The notes: generated from the sequence alone by a model not told the origin. Positions 14,737 through 23,577 are shown, numbered from the stretch's first letter. The stretch is 23,675 nt of DNA from an uncultured Clostridia bacterium (GCA_934277495.1 CAKQUI010000020.1:1-23675); one strand, 5' to 3'. Numbers and translations: made by a program.

Positions 14737-16419
14737 GTGAACTTGGAAGCATTGAAAATCGCACTGCAGCTTTTCGGCGGACTTGCTCTGTTCATATATG
14801 GTATGAACTTCATGAGCGAAGGCCTTCAGAAAGCAGCCGGGGAGAAAATGAAAAGTATCCTGGCACTTCTTACAAGAAATGTATTCATCGGCGTACTGGC
14901 AGGAGCAGCAGCCACTGCAGTCCTGCAGAGCAGCGGAGCAGTAACAGTTATGGTCATAGGTTTCGTTTCGGCGAATCTGATGAATCTGAGACAGGCCATA
15001 AGTATCATAATGGGAGCCAACATCGGTACATGTGTCACAGCACAGCTTGTGGCCTTCGATATAGGTGATTTCTCATGGGCTTTCGTTATAGTCGGGTTCA
15101 TAATGTACTTCTTCGTGCGCAACCACGAGAAAGTCAATGATTTCGGACAGGCTATATTTGCATTTGGTATATTATTTTCGGGACTCAATATCATGGCGGC
15201 AGCAATGGAGCCGCTGGCACAGAGCGATATGTTCTCGCAGCTGATGCTCAAGGTGGCAGATGTTCCGGTGCTTGGTATAATCGTCGGTGCTGTTATGACA
15301 ACAGTAGTACAGAGCAGTTCGGCGTCCATCGCAGTGCTGCAGAATCTGGCAGCGACAGCAGGACCGGACGGCGTCAGCAGTCTTGTAGGCCTTACAGGAG
15401 CGATACCGATCCTTTTCGGTACTAATATAGGATCCACGACTACGGCACTTCTGGCATCTGTAGGCGGTACAGTCAACGCTAAGAGGACAGCACTGTCGCA
15501 TATGATCTTCAATGTGTTCGGTACACTGCTGTTCATATGGTTCACGCCTTATATAGCTGATTTTGTCAGGATGCTGTCTCCGACAGGTGCAGAGCTTGAT
15601 GTTATCTCAAGGCAGATAGCCAATGCGCATCTGGCGTTCAATGTGGCAACGACTGTAGTATTCCTGCCTCTGCTGGGCGTGCTGGCAGCCTTTGTTACCA
15701 AGCTGGTTCCGGATAAGGAAGGTCAGATCGCAGACCCTATGAAACCTGTATATCTTGACAACAATGTGCTTGAACAACCATTTGCTGCTATACACCTTGC
15801 AACCAGGGAGCTTTCAAGAATGGCAGAAATAACAGCACAGATGATAGTGCAGACAAAAAAAGCGTTCCTTGGCGGAGATCTGGAGGCTGCAGACAAAGTC
15901 ATGGGGCTGGAAGAAGTGGTAAATCATCTCCAGGGAGCGATAACGAAATACCTTTCATCGATATTCTCCATAGAGACTGTAACAGAGCATCAGGCCAGAA
16001 CGATATCAGGGCTGCTGCATGTGGCTTCGGATATAGAGCATATAGGCGACAACTGCAAGAATATAACAGAGTTTGCAGTTGAAAAGATAGAAAACAATTA
16101 CGAGTTCTCAGATACGGCCTACGCTGAGATATACCAGTGTTTCGACCGTGGCGCAAAGATAGTGGACAACTCCATAAAAGCGCTGCAGACAGGAGATATC
16201 GAGCTGGCAGAACAGATAAAGATGCAGGAGATAGAGCTTGATGATCTTGAAGAAACACTGAGAGAACATCACATGGAAAGGCTCAATACCAGGAAGTGTT
16301 CACCTGAATTCACAGTCATCTATACGGACGTTATCCATAACATCGAACGTATAGGCGACAGTTGTGAGAACATAGCAAATGTGGTCCTTGACAAGATAAA
16401 TCTCAAGGTTGCTGATTAG
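14737..16419 (+). CDS. Na+/phosphate cotransporter with PhoU-like C-terminal domain (copy 1)
   Basis: A 560-aa Na/Pi-cotransporter-family protein (NptA/SLC34-like). The membrane part (about residues 1-325) has two inverted-repeat units; each should contain a QSSS substrate/ion-binding motif. The second is QSSS (192-195), but the first reads QSSG (64-67), a Ser-to-Gly change confirmed by the GGA codon. Residues ~345-555 form a helical PhoU-like domain with repeated E/DxxHIGDxxxNI segments, cytoplasmic. I place the start at GTG 14737 because GGAGAG lies 6 nt before it; the ATG at 14716 has no ribosome binding site. It probably imports phosphate with Na+ when phosphate is scarce, under the upstream Pho-like repeats. 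It pairs with a close paralogue immediately downstream. Confidence 0.9.
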   Translation: MNLEALKIALQLFGGLALFIYGMNFMSEGLQKAAGEKMKSILALLTRNVFIGVLAGAAATAVLQSSGAVTVMVIGFVSANLMNLRQAISIIMGANIGTCVTAQLVAFDIGDFSWAFVIVGFIMYFFVRNHEKVNDFGQAIFAFGILFSGLNIMAAAMEPLAQSDMFSQLMLKVADVPVLGIIVGAVMTTVVQSSSASIAVLQNLAATAGPDGVSSLVGLTGAIPILFGTNIGSTTTALLASVGGTVNAKRTALSHMIFNVFGTLLFIWFTPYIADFVRMLSPTGAELDVISRQIANAHLAFNVATTVVFLPLLGVLAAFVTKLVPDKEGQIADPMKPVYLDNNVLEQPFAAIHLATRELSRMAEITAQMIVQTKKAFLGGDLEAADKVMGLEEVVNHLQGAITKYLSSIFSIETVTEHQARTISGLLHVASDIEHIGDNCKNITEFAVEKIENNYEFSDTAYAEIYQCFDRGAKIVDNSIKALQTGDIELAEQIKMQEIELDDLEETLREHHMERLNTRKCSPEFTVIYTDVIHNIERIGDSCENIANVVLDKINLKVAD

Positions 16420-16459
16420 CGTCAGCAAAGCGGGATAAACGATAATATATCGTATGACG

Positions 16460-16510
16460 GCAGCCGGACATCGTATATGGATATACAGTGTCCGGCTGCG
16501 CTGTTTATTA
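16460..16510 (+). terminator. Terminator-like hairpin between the Na/Pi genes
   Basis: GCAGCCGGACA (16460-16470) and TGTCCGGCTGC (16489-16499) form a perfect 11-bp GC-rich stem, followed by a modest T-rich tail (GTTTATTATC). It suggests the second transporter is mainly transcribed from its own promoter. Confidence 0.65.
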
Positions 16511-16530
16511 TCACAGAAAGAGTACACTCC

Positions 16531-16597
16531 TTTACACAAACTTAACTTTGTTTTTACTTTAATGTGCTTTCGACAGCATATGAAGCTGAGATAGTAT
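16531..16597 (+). promoter_or_regulatory. Triple Pho-box-like repeats of second Na/Pi gene
   Basis: TTTACA (16531), TTAACT (16542) and TTTACT (16553) are spaced exactly 11 bp, the same geometry as upstream of the first copy. A TAGTAT at 16592-16597 lies 39 bp from the start of the last repeat, compared with 38 bp to TATAAT in the first promoter. The repeats are more degenerate here, suggesting weaker binding. Confidence 0.6.
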
Positions 16598-16654
16598 CTT
16601 AACGTAAAATATTTGCAACGTAAAGATTAAAAGTATGTGAATAAGGAGAGTAAC

Positions 16655-18331
16655 ATGAATTCAGAAACAGTACAGATCATAATAGCGATGCTGGGAGGCC
16701 TGGCGCTGTTCATTTACGGAATGAATCTTATGAGCGACGGACTCCAGAAGTGTGCAGGAGAAAGGATGCGCAAGATATTGTCGCTGCTGACAAGAAATCC
16801 GGTGCTGGGCGTGCTGGCAGGGGCGCTTTGTACAGCCGTCCTGCAGAGCAGCAGTGCGACAACAGTAATGGTAATAGGTTTTGTAAGTGCAGGTCTCATG
16901 TCGCTGAAACAGGCCATAAGTATAATCCTGGGAGCCAATATCGGAACAACGATAACGGCACAGCTGATAGCTTTCAGTATAGGCGATTATGCATGGGCGT
17001 TCGTTGCAGCAGGATTCATAATGTATTTCTTCTTTAAAAAGAAAGAGACAGTATGTTATCTGGGTCAGACGATATTTGCCTTCGGCATACTGTTCGTAGG
17101 TATAAACATCATGGGCGGAGCCATGAAGCCGCTGGCAGGTTCGCCGGTGTTCACAGATCTTATGATGCAGGTGCACGATATACCGGTACTGGGAGTATTG
17201 CTTGGTACAGTTATGACAGTAGTGGTACAGAGCAGTTCGGCAACTATAGCAGTGCTGCAGAATCTGGCATCGACAGCAGGCCCTGACGGAGTGTCCAGCA
17301 TCATTGGTCTTACAGGAGCTATGCCGATACTGTTCGGAGACAATATCGGAACGACGATAACGGCAGTGCTGGCATCCATCGGCTCATCGATAGCAGCCAA
17401 GCGTACAGCAGCAGCACATGTTGTATTCAATATCACAGGAACACTGATATTCATATGGTTCATACCGCTCTATGCGAGATTCATAGAGTTCATATCACCG
17501 GCAGGTCCGGAAGTGGAAGTTATTTCAAGACAGATAGCGAATGCACATTCATGCTTCAATATTTTCAATACGATACTGTTCATACCGCTGATAGGGATAC
17601 TTGTAAAGGTAGTGACTAAGATAGTACCGGGAAAAGATACAGACAAGCTTCCGTCAGATCCTGTATTCATGGACAATAACGTGCTGGACAGACCATTCGC
17701 AGCTATACATCTTGCTACAAAAGAGATAATCAGGCTGGCTGAGATGGCAGCGGCCATGGTAAGAGACGCACAGAAAGCGTTTGCAGACGGCAGCAGGGAT
17801 GCTGTGGAAAAAGTCAAAGAAACAGAAGAAGTTGTAAACGATCTTCAGGAAAACATAGTAAATTACCTGGCAGGTATGTTCACAGTTGAGACAATAACAG
17901 ACGAGCAGTCTGCAAAAGTATCTAAACTGCTGCACATATCAGCAGACATAGAGCATATCGGCGATCACTGCAAGAATATTGCAGAATTTGCAGAGGAGAA
18001 AATAAAGAACTCTTATGACTTTTCTGAGGAAGCATACGGCGAGATAAACGAATGTTTCGGACTGGCAAGGGATATGACACGAAGGAGCATAGAATCCATG
18101 GAGGAATGTGATGCGGCAGCAGCGACAGATGTGTGCTCCATGGAAAAGACTATGAACGAGAAAGAGACTACTCTCAGGGAAAGACATATGAAACGTATAA
18201 GCTCGAAGAAATGTTCACCGGAATTCACAGTAATATATACAGATGTAGTACATAACATTGAGAAGATAGGCGACTACTGCAAAAATATTGCCGAGGCTGT
18301 TCTGGACAATGCTGTGGAAAAGACAGAATAA
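16655..18331 (+). CDS. Na+/phosphate cotransporter with PhoU-like C-terminal domain (copy 2)
   Basis: A 558-aa paralogue of the preceding gene. By hand count 136 of the first 200 residues are identical with no gaps. Both QSSS motifs are intact (64-67 and 192-195), so this copy is the more canonical transporter. The membrane half is followed by a cytoplasmic PhoU-like helical domain (~345-550) with repeated EHIGDxCKNIAE-type segments. ATG 16655 has AAGGAG at 6-nt spacing; the in-frame GTG at 16637 lies upstream of that site and is rejected. It has its own Pho-like repeats and sits 56 nt before phoB, so transcription could run on into the two-component genes. Confidence 0.92.
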   Translation: MNSETVQIIIAMLGGLALFIYGMNLMSDGLQKCAGERMRKILSLLTRNPVLGVLAGALCTAVLQSSSATTVMVIGFVSAGLMSLKQAISIILGANIGTTITAQLIAFSIGDYAWAFVAAGFIMYFFFKKKETVCYLGQTIFAFGILFVGINIMGGAMKPLAGSPVFTDLMMQVHDIPVLGVLLGTVMTVVVQSSSATIAVLQNLASTAGPDGVSSIIGLTGAMPILFGDNIGTTITAVLASIGSSIAAKRTAAAHVVFNITGTLIFIWFIPLYARFIEFISPAGPEVEVISRQIANAHSCFNIFNTILFIPLIGILVKVVTKIVPGKDTDKLPSDPVFMDNNVLDRPFAAIHLATKEIIRLAEMAAAMVRDAQKAFADGSRDAVEKVKETEEVVNDLQENIVNYLAGMFTVETITDEQSAKVSKLLHISADIEHIGDHCKNIAEFAEEKIKNSYDFSEEAYGEINECFGLARDMTRRSIESMEECDAAAATDVCSMEKTMNEKETTLRERHMKRISSKKCSPEFTVIYTDVVHNIEKIGDYCKNIAEAVLDNAVEKTE

Positions 18332-18334
18332 TTG

Positions 18335-18343
18335 TGATACAAT
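18335..18343 (+). promoter_or_regulatory. Possible extended -10 promoter before phoB
   Basis: TACAAT (18338-18343) preceded by TGA gives an extended -10. The -35 (TGGAAA, 18315-18320) is poor and overlaps the end of the transporter gene. There is no Pho-like repeat here, and no terminator in the 56-nt gap, so read-through from upstream is at least as likely. Confidence 0.3.
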
Positions 18344-18387
18344 CATTATAACAGAAGATTTGATAATTTCAGGAAAAGGCGACAACA

Positions 18388-19089
18388 ATGAAAAAGATCC
18401 TTATCATAGAAGATGAACCCAATATAAGGGAACTTATACTCTACAATCTCAAAACCAACGGATACGAAGGCGTGGCGGCAGAAGACGGCATCATGGGCAT
18501 AACCATGGTGCATCGTGAAAAGCCTGATCTGATACTTCTGGATATCATGCTGCCGGGCAAGAACGGGTATGAGATCTGCCGGGAGCTCAGAGATGAAGGC
18601 AATGAGACTCCGATCATAATGATAACAGCCAAGACAGAAGAAACAGACAAGGTCATGGGTCTGGAATACGGAGCAGACGATTATATATCCAAGCCTTTTG
18701 GTATAAGAGAGATGATGGCAAGGATAAAAGCCGTGCTGAGACGATATGAGAATACTGCATCAGATACTGTACATACAGGCAGCGGGGATACTGTGCTGCA
18801 GGTAGGGAACCTGACGATAAATGTAGAGCGCCATGAAGTCAGAGAGCATGACAGGGTGATAGATCTGACTCTCAAGGAGTTCGAACTGCTGAGATACCTG
18901 GCTGAAAACAGAGGCAGAGTATTTTCAAGGGATCAGCTCCTGAATAATGTGTGGGGCATAGACTATGTGGGAGAGACGAGGACTGTGGATGTGCATATCA
19001 GACATCTGCGTCAGAAACTTTCCGACGGCGAGCATGATGACAGTAAATATATAGAGACTATAAGAGGAAAGGGCTACAAGATAAGATGA
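18388..19089 (+). CDS. phoB: PhoB/PhoP-type response regulator
   Basis: A 233-aa OmpR/PhoB-class response regulator. The receiver domain (1-120) has the acidic pair Glu8-Asp9, phosphoacceptor Asp52 in LLDIMLPG, Thr80 and Lys102 (SKPF). A ~15-residue linker leads to the winged-helix domain (about 135-233), with LTLKEFELLRYLAENRGRVFS and the recognition region RTVDVHIRHLRQKL, ending in IRGKGYKIR as in PhoB/PhoP. It should bind the 11-bp-spaced TTAACA-like repeats in front of the two transporters when phosphorylated by the overlapping kinase. The phosphate assignment rests on this context plus family resemblance. Confidence 0.85.
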   Translation: MKKILIIEDEPNIRELILYNLKTNGYEGVAAEDGIMGITMVHREKPDLILLDIMLPGKNGYEICRELRDEGNETPIIMITAKTEETDKVMGLEYGADDYISKPFGIREMMARIKAVLRRYENTASDTVHTGSGDTVLQVGNLTINVERHEVREHDRVIDLTLKEFELLRYLAENRGRVFSRDQLLNNVWGIDYVGETRTVDVHIRHLRQKLSDGEHDDSKYIETIRGKGYKIR

Positions 19090-20036
19090 AAAACAGATTC
19101 ATATTTTTAGTGAGTGAATATACAGCAGCTAATCTCATAGCACTGTTTTTTGTCTGGAAATTTTATATGGAGCCAAGACTGGCAGCTCCCGGACCTGAGA
19201 TTTCAGCTCAGATAGAGTCAGCGCTTCTGATATTCGCGTGTGTATTGTTCCTCATCACGGTAGGCATCGTGATACAGGGATATTTTATGATAATGAAACC
19301 TTTTTTCAGAAAGATAAAGGAGATGGAGATAGCTGCAGAAGAAAGCAGACGTGCAGAATCCATAAGAAAGGAATTCGTAGCAAATGTCAGCCACGAGCTG
19401 AAAACGCCGCTGACATCGATCTCAGGTTTCATAGAGACACTTCAGGCAGGCGCATCAGAAGATCCGGAGATAAGGACAAAATTCATAGACATAATAGCTA
19501 TCGAGACTTCGAGGCTCAAGAGACTGATAGAAGATTTGCTTGTCCTTTCCGAAATAGAAAACAAAAAAGATACAGACGAACGTGTCTTTGATGTCAGGAA
19601 TGCTGTGGAGGGCACGATACTGGCGCTTCAGCCTCTGGCAGAAGGCAAGGATATAAGGCTGATCGTGCAGATAGATGACGGCATATCGATAAAAGGTTCC
19701 ATAGACAGATTCAGGCAGATGCTTGTCAATCTCATCGAAAATGCTATCAAGTATTCCAATGAGGGAGGCAGAGTATGGATAAAAGCTGAAGATGACGGGA
19801 CTCATATAAAAGTCAGCGTGAAAGACGAAGGCATAGGCATAGCACCTGAACACCATGACAGGCTTTTCGAACGTTTTTACAGAGTCGACAAGTCACGTTC
19901 AAAGAAAGTAGGCGGCACAGGGCTTGGTCTTTCCATCGTCAAGCACATCGCTGCACTGTTCGGGGCGAAGCTTGAGGTAGAGAGTGAAGTTGGCAGGGGA
20001 AGCACCTTTTATGTTATTTTTGATAAGAATGGCTGA
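19086..20036 (+). CDS. phoR: PhoR-type sensor histidine kinase, minimal sensor region
   Basis: A 316-aa membrane histidine kinase, translationally coupled to phoB by an ATGA overlap. Two membrane segments (about 8-27 and 44-68) flank an external loop of only ~15 residues. The short linker after TM2 leads straight to the HisKA H-box VSHELKTPL (His103); no HAMP or PAS domain is visible, unlike B. subtilis and E. coli PhoR. The ATPase has the N-box NLIENAIKYSN (Asn219), DEGIGI (247-252), RFYRVDKSRS and GGTGLGLSI (276-284), which are PhoR-like. With so little sensor domain, the input probably comes through a partner protein in or at the membrane. The PhoU-tailed transporters encoded just upstream are candidates. 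Confidence 0.85.
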   Translation: MKNRFIFLVSEYTAANLIALFFVWKFYMEPRLAAPGPEISAQIESALLIFACVLFLITVGIVIQGYFMIMKPFFRKIKEMEIAAEESRRAESIRKEFVANVSHELKTPLTSISGFIETLQAGASEDPEIRTKFIDIIAIETSRLKRLIEDLLVLSEIENKKDTDERVFDVRNAVEGTILALQPLAEGKDIRLIVQIDDGISIKGSIDRFRQMLVNLIENAIKYSNEGGRVWIKAEDDGTHIKVSVKDEGIGIAPEHHDRLFERFYRVDKSRSKKVGGTGLGLSIVKHIAALFGAKLEVESEVGRGSTFYVIFDKNG

Positions 20037-20046
20037 TTTTATCAGC
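20032..20046 (+). repeat. Small hairpin at the phoR stop, before the antiporter
   Basis: GCTGAT (20032-20037), TTT, ATCAGC (20041-20046): a perfect 6-bp hairpin spanning the phoR stop codon and ending 4 nt before the AAGGAG of the next gene. No T-run follows. It could modulate translation or transcript stability across the junction. Confidence 0.4.
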
Positions 20047-20062
20047 AGGAAGGAGACTGCTA

Positions 20063-22366
20063 TTGCACCTGGATAATCTTATAAGTGATCTGGCACTGAT
20101 CCTGATAGTAGCCGCTTTTGTAACGATCGTTTTCAAAAAACTGAAACTGCCTGTGGTGCTGGGATATATCGCAGCGGGATTTCTGATAAGTCCTAATTTC
20201 AGTTATCTGCCGACGGTAGTAGAAGAAGCTGACATACATGTCTGGGCCAACATAGGTATAGTGTTCCTTATGTTTGGTCTGGGTCTTGAATTCAGTTTCA
20301 AGAAACTGGCAACGGTAGGCGGCAGTGCATTCGTTATTGCAATAACTGTAATGGGAGCCATGACCGGCATAGGAGCCACCACGGGACACCTGATGGGATG
20401 GAGCAGGATGGACTGTATCTTCCTGGGGTGTATGCTTTCCATGTCATCGACAATGATAATCCTTAAAGCATATGAGGAATACGGTCTCAAAAATAAAAAA
20501 TTCGCGCAACTTGTTCTTGGCACTCTTGTCATAGAAGACATTGCGGGGATTTTCATGATGATAGTTCTGGCCACGATATCTGTCAGTAAGAATGCATCAG
20601 GATGGAATACCGTAAGCGAGATAGGATTCCTGATGATATGCCTTGTTATCTGGCTGGTACTGGGTATATATCTGATACCGACGATACTCAATCTTGTAAA
20701 AAAACAGCTTAATGATGAGCTGCTGCTGATCCTTGCAGTAGCCATCTGTCTTGGTATGGTGGTCATCGCCAATTATCTTGGATTCTCATCGGCCCTTGGC
20801 GCTTTCATGGCAGGTTCCATACTGGCAGGCACCGTTCAATCAGTAAAGATAGAACACCTGGTGACACCGCTCAAAGATCTTTTTGGAGCGATATTTTTTG
20901 TTTCTGTAGGTATGCTGATAGTGCCGGAGCTTCTGGTCGAGTATATAGTACCGATAATAATAATAACGCTGGTGACGATAGCAGGTCAGATGACATTTGC
21001 TACGATAGGCATACTGCTATCAGGACAGTCGCTGAACACAGCTATCAGAGGCGGGTTCAGCATGGTGCAGATAGGAGAATTCTCCTTCATCGTAGCGTCG
21101 CTGGGTATGAGTCTTGGCGTCATCAACGATTTCCTTTATCCTATAGTCGTATGTGTTTCGGTGATAACATCTTTCACCACACCTATCTTCATCAAAAATT
21201 CAGAATATGTATATGAGTTTCTTGACAGGAAGCTGCCTAAGAGCATCAAGATATTCCTGAGGAAGAACACCTCCGACAACAAGAGCAAGGAAGACAAGGA
21301 TCAGGACTGGTATATATATATCAGGAAAGTAGTAGTACGTACAGTCCTGTGCTCACTTATAATGTTCCTGCTGTACTGGGCAGGCACCAGATATCTGACG
21401 CCGTTCATCATAGAACATATAGGCTCGCAGCTTTGCGGTCGTGTTATATCCGTGATAGCTACTTGCGTATGTATGATACCTTTCGTTGCATTCATGCACG
21501 GTACCAATGAAACGCTGTTCACTAAGCTCTGGCTCAAGCACAGAGCCAACAGACTGCCGCTGCTGACACTGAAAGGTATCAGGATAGTCATCGCATCATG
21601 CTTCATAGCACTTGTACTTAGAACGCTGCTGCATGCGCCATATATCATACTCGTATGGCTTGTGGTGATCCCGGTGATCTTCCTGATAAGGTCGGATTAT
21701 CTGAGAGGCATAACCATAAATATGGAGATGCGCTTTATGGCAAACTTCTCTGAGCGAACGCTGGCACGTGAAAAGAAAGAGCGGGGTCTCAGCGGCGACT
21801 ACCACTGGCTCAATGAAGCTCTGTTCGTAGCTGAATTCCAGGTAACTGATACTGTTGAAAACAAGACGATACGTGACTTCACCCACAGGAAAGCCTTCCG
21901 TCTGACGATAATAAGGATAATCAGGGAAGGCAGGACGATAAATCTCCCGTCTGGAAACGAAGTCGTATGCGAAGGCGATATACTCCATATGCTGGGTACA
22001 AAAGATGAAATAGATGCATGTACACTTCTTCTTGAAAGTGAGGAATGTATCGAGTATACTGACAGAGATGACATAATGCTCAAAGATTATATCTATGCCC
22101 AGGTGTTTTACGGTATCAATAAAGAGACACAGCTCATGTGCTGTCCTATACTGGTGGATCAGCATTCACCTTTTGCACGCAAATCCATCAAGCACAGCCG
22201 TATGCGTGAGAAATACCGGGGTACGATAATCGGTATAGAAAGAGGCAACCTGCCGATGATAAGTCCGGGCAAAGAAACGATAATACTGCCGGGGGATCTG
22301 GTATGGGTGCTTGGCAGCAAGCAGATGGCCGACAGCCTCATCAGGAACGATATGCTCTATAAATAA
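20063..22366 (+). CDS. CPA2-family cation/proton antiporter with two RCK_C domains
   Basis: A 767-aa membrane protein. Residues 1 to ~385 form a Na+/H+-exchanger (CPA2, KefB/KefC-like) domain of about 12 helices, with FGLGLEFSFK (71-80), the ion-site region LVIEDIAG (Glu158-Asp159) and a GAFMAGSILAGT loop. After a charged linker, about four more hydrophobic helices follow (~420-550). The tail has two TrkA-C/RCK_C-like regulatory domains (~590-660 and ~680-765), each ending in a GDxxxxxG pattern, with no RCK_N nucleotide-binding domain between. Start: TTG 20063 with AAGGAG 7 nt upstream. It lies 26 nt after phoR, so co-transcription is likely. It would exchange K+ or Na+ for H+, gated by a ligand bound at the RCK_C domains; the ion is not determined. 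Confidence 0.88.
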   Translation: MHLDNLISDLALILIVAAFVTIVFKKLKLPVVLGYIAAGFLISPNFSYLPTVVEEADIHVWANIGIVFLMFGLGLEFSFKKLATVGGSAFVIAITVMGAMTGIGATTGHLMGWSRMDCIFLGCMLSMSSTMIILKAYEEYGLKNKKFAQLVLGTLVIEDIAGIFMMIVLATISVSKNASGWNTVSEIGFLMICLVIWLVLGIYLIPTILNLVKKQLNDELLLILAVAICLGMVVIANYLGFSSALGAFMAGSILAGTVQSVKIEHLVTPLKDLFGAIFFVSVGMLIVPELLVEYIVPIIIITLVTIAGQMTFATIGILLSGQSLNTAIRGGFSMVQIGEFSFIVASLGMSLGVINDFLYPIVVCVSVITSFTTPIFIKNSEYVYEFLDRKLPKSIKIFLRKNTSDNKSKEDKDQDWYIYIRKVVVRTVLCSLIMFLLYWAGTRYLTPFIIEHIGSQLCGRVISVIATCVCMIPFVAFMHGTNETLFTKLWLKHRANRLPLLTLKGIRIVIASCFIALVLRTLLHAPYIILVWLVVIPVIFLIRSDYLRGITINMEMRFMANFSERTLAREKKERGLSGDYHWLNEALFVAEFQVTDTVENKTIRDFTHRKAFRLTIIRIIREGRTINLPSGNEVVCEGDILHMLGTKDEIDACTLLLESEECIEYTDRDDIMLKDYIYAQVFYGINKETQLMCCPILVDQHSPFARKSIKHSRMREKYRGTIIGIERGNLPMISPGKETIILPGDLVWVLGSKQMADSLIRNDMLYK

Positions 22367-22407
22367 GCACGATGTCATGGATTCTGACTTTAGAGAGGCA
22401 TTCATTA

Positions 22408-23502
22408 ATGAACATTTTTACAGGCATCATGCTGGTATTCGCAGTTATAGGATTTGCAGACAAGACCTTTTCACTCAAAGCAGGACTTGCGGAGTCATTC
22501 GACAGAGGCCTTGCTACCATGGCTACGATGGTGATCCCTATCGTAGGGGTATCATGCGTCGGAGTAGGACTGATACAACAGAATGAAGCAGCGATAATAC
22601 ATGCTGCTTCATTTTTTCCATTCGATCCGTCAATGCTTGTGGGTGCAGTACTGGCACCGGATCTTGGCGGGTATTTCATTGCTCAGCAGCTGACATCGGA
22701 CAAGGCCATGCTTGCCCTCAATGGCATCATACTTGGATCGCTTCTCGGTCAGACGATAACATTCCAGCTTCCTGTTTATCTTGCAGGCATAAATATAGAA
22801 GACAGGAAACCTGTGCTGAGAGGGTTCATAACAGGGTTCATAATGGTCCCTGCAGGTATGCTTGCGGCAGGTTTGATGCTTGGCACAGAATTCAGGGTCT
22901 TCATTATGAATTTTATACCGGTGCTGATAGTATGTATTATGATCGCAGTGGGCATAATCAAGGCTCCGGAGGGGATAATCAGAGGCTTTTCAGTCTTTGC
23001 CAGAGCAGTACAGGTGATCATAAACCTGCTGTTCTTTGTGACTGTGCTGGGGATCTTCGTGCCGTCGATGTCTTTGGTCAGTGATGAAACAGTGCACGAA
23101 GCCTTCATTATAGTATTCAAGTCGTCAGCTATAATATGCGGCTCTCTCGTATTTTCGGAGCTGATACTGAAATTCTTCAGAAAATATATCAGAAAACTGG
23201 CAGACAGGATAGGGATAAACGAGATTTCGGCAGTTGCCATGCTTCTTAACTGTGCCACATCGCTGGCGATACTGCCGCTGATATCAAGGATGGATGAGAA
23301 AGGAAAGATGCTCAATGCAGCTTTCAGCGTCAGTGGTACATATGTGCTGGGCGGGCAGCTAGGTTTCGTATCCAGTGTTGCAGATGGAGGCATCGTGACC
23401 GTATTCGTGATCACGAAGCTGCTCTGCGGCATACTCAGCATACTGATAATGGACATCATATACAGGAGAAGCAGCAGGACGCAGATACAGCAGTCACACT
23501 GA
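22408..23502 (+). CDS. eutH: EutH-family ethanolamine transporter
   Basis: A 364-aa membrane protein of about 10-11 helices resembling EutH, the ethanolamine-utilisation permease. Matching landmarks are GAVLAPDLGGYFIAQQL (compare the GTLLACDMGGFFLAKEL of E. coli EutH, from memory), GIILGSLLGQTITFQLP, IRGFSVFARAVQVII, and MDEKGKMLNAAFSVSGTYVL leading into GGQLGF. The start is set at ATG 22408 (AGAGAGG upstream, spacing 9); an in-frame ATG at 22372 has no ribosome binding site, although family starts vary. No eutBC, microcompartment or other eut gene is nearby. The 41-nt gap to the antiporter and the terminator after it suggest it is the last gene of the phoB-phoR-antiporter transcript. Confidence 0.82.
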   Translation: MNIFTGIMLVFAVIGFADKTFSLKAGLAESFDRGLATMATMVIPIVGVSCVGVGLIQQNEAAIIHAASFFPFDPSMLVGAVLAPDLGGYFIAQQLTSDKAMLALNGIILGSLLGQTITFQLPVYLAGINIEDRKPVLRGFITGFIMVPAGMLAAGLMLGTEFRVFIMNFIPVLIVCIMIAVGIIKAPEGIIRGFSVFARAVQVIINLLFFVTVLGIFVPSMSLVSDETVHEAFIIVFKSSAIICGSLVFSELILKFFRKYIRKLADRIGINEISAVAMLLNCATSLAILPLISRMDEKGKMLNAAFSVSGTYVLGGQLGFVSSVADGGIVTVFVITKLLCGILSILIMDIIYRRSSRTQIQQSH

Positions 23503-23531
23503 AATGCCCTGGATACATCAGGAAATATGAT

Positions 23532-23577
23532 ACGCCTCGCCGTATGTTTTCGATGAACAGCGGACGAGGTGTTTTTT
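23532..23577 (+). terminator. Intrinsic terminator after eutH
   Basis: ACGCCTCG (23532-23539) pairs with CGAGGTGT (23565-23572, one G-U pair); an inner CCG/CGG extends the stem. A T6 run follows. It marks the end of the Pho-linked gene block. Confidence 0.8.
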
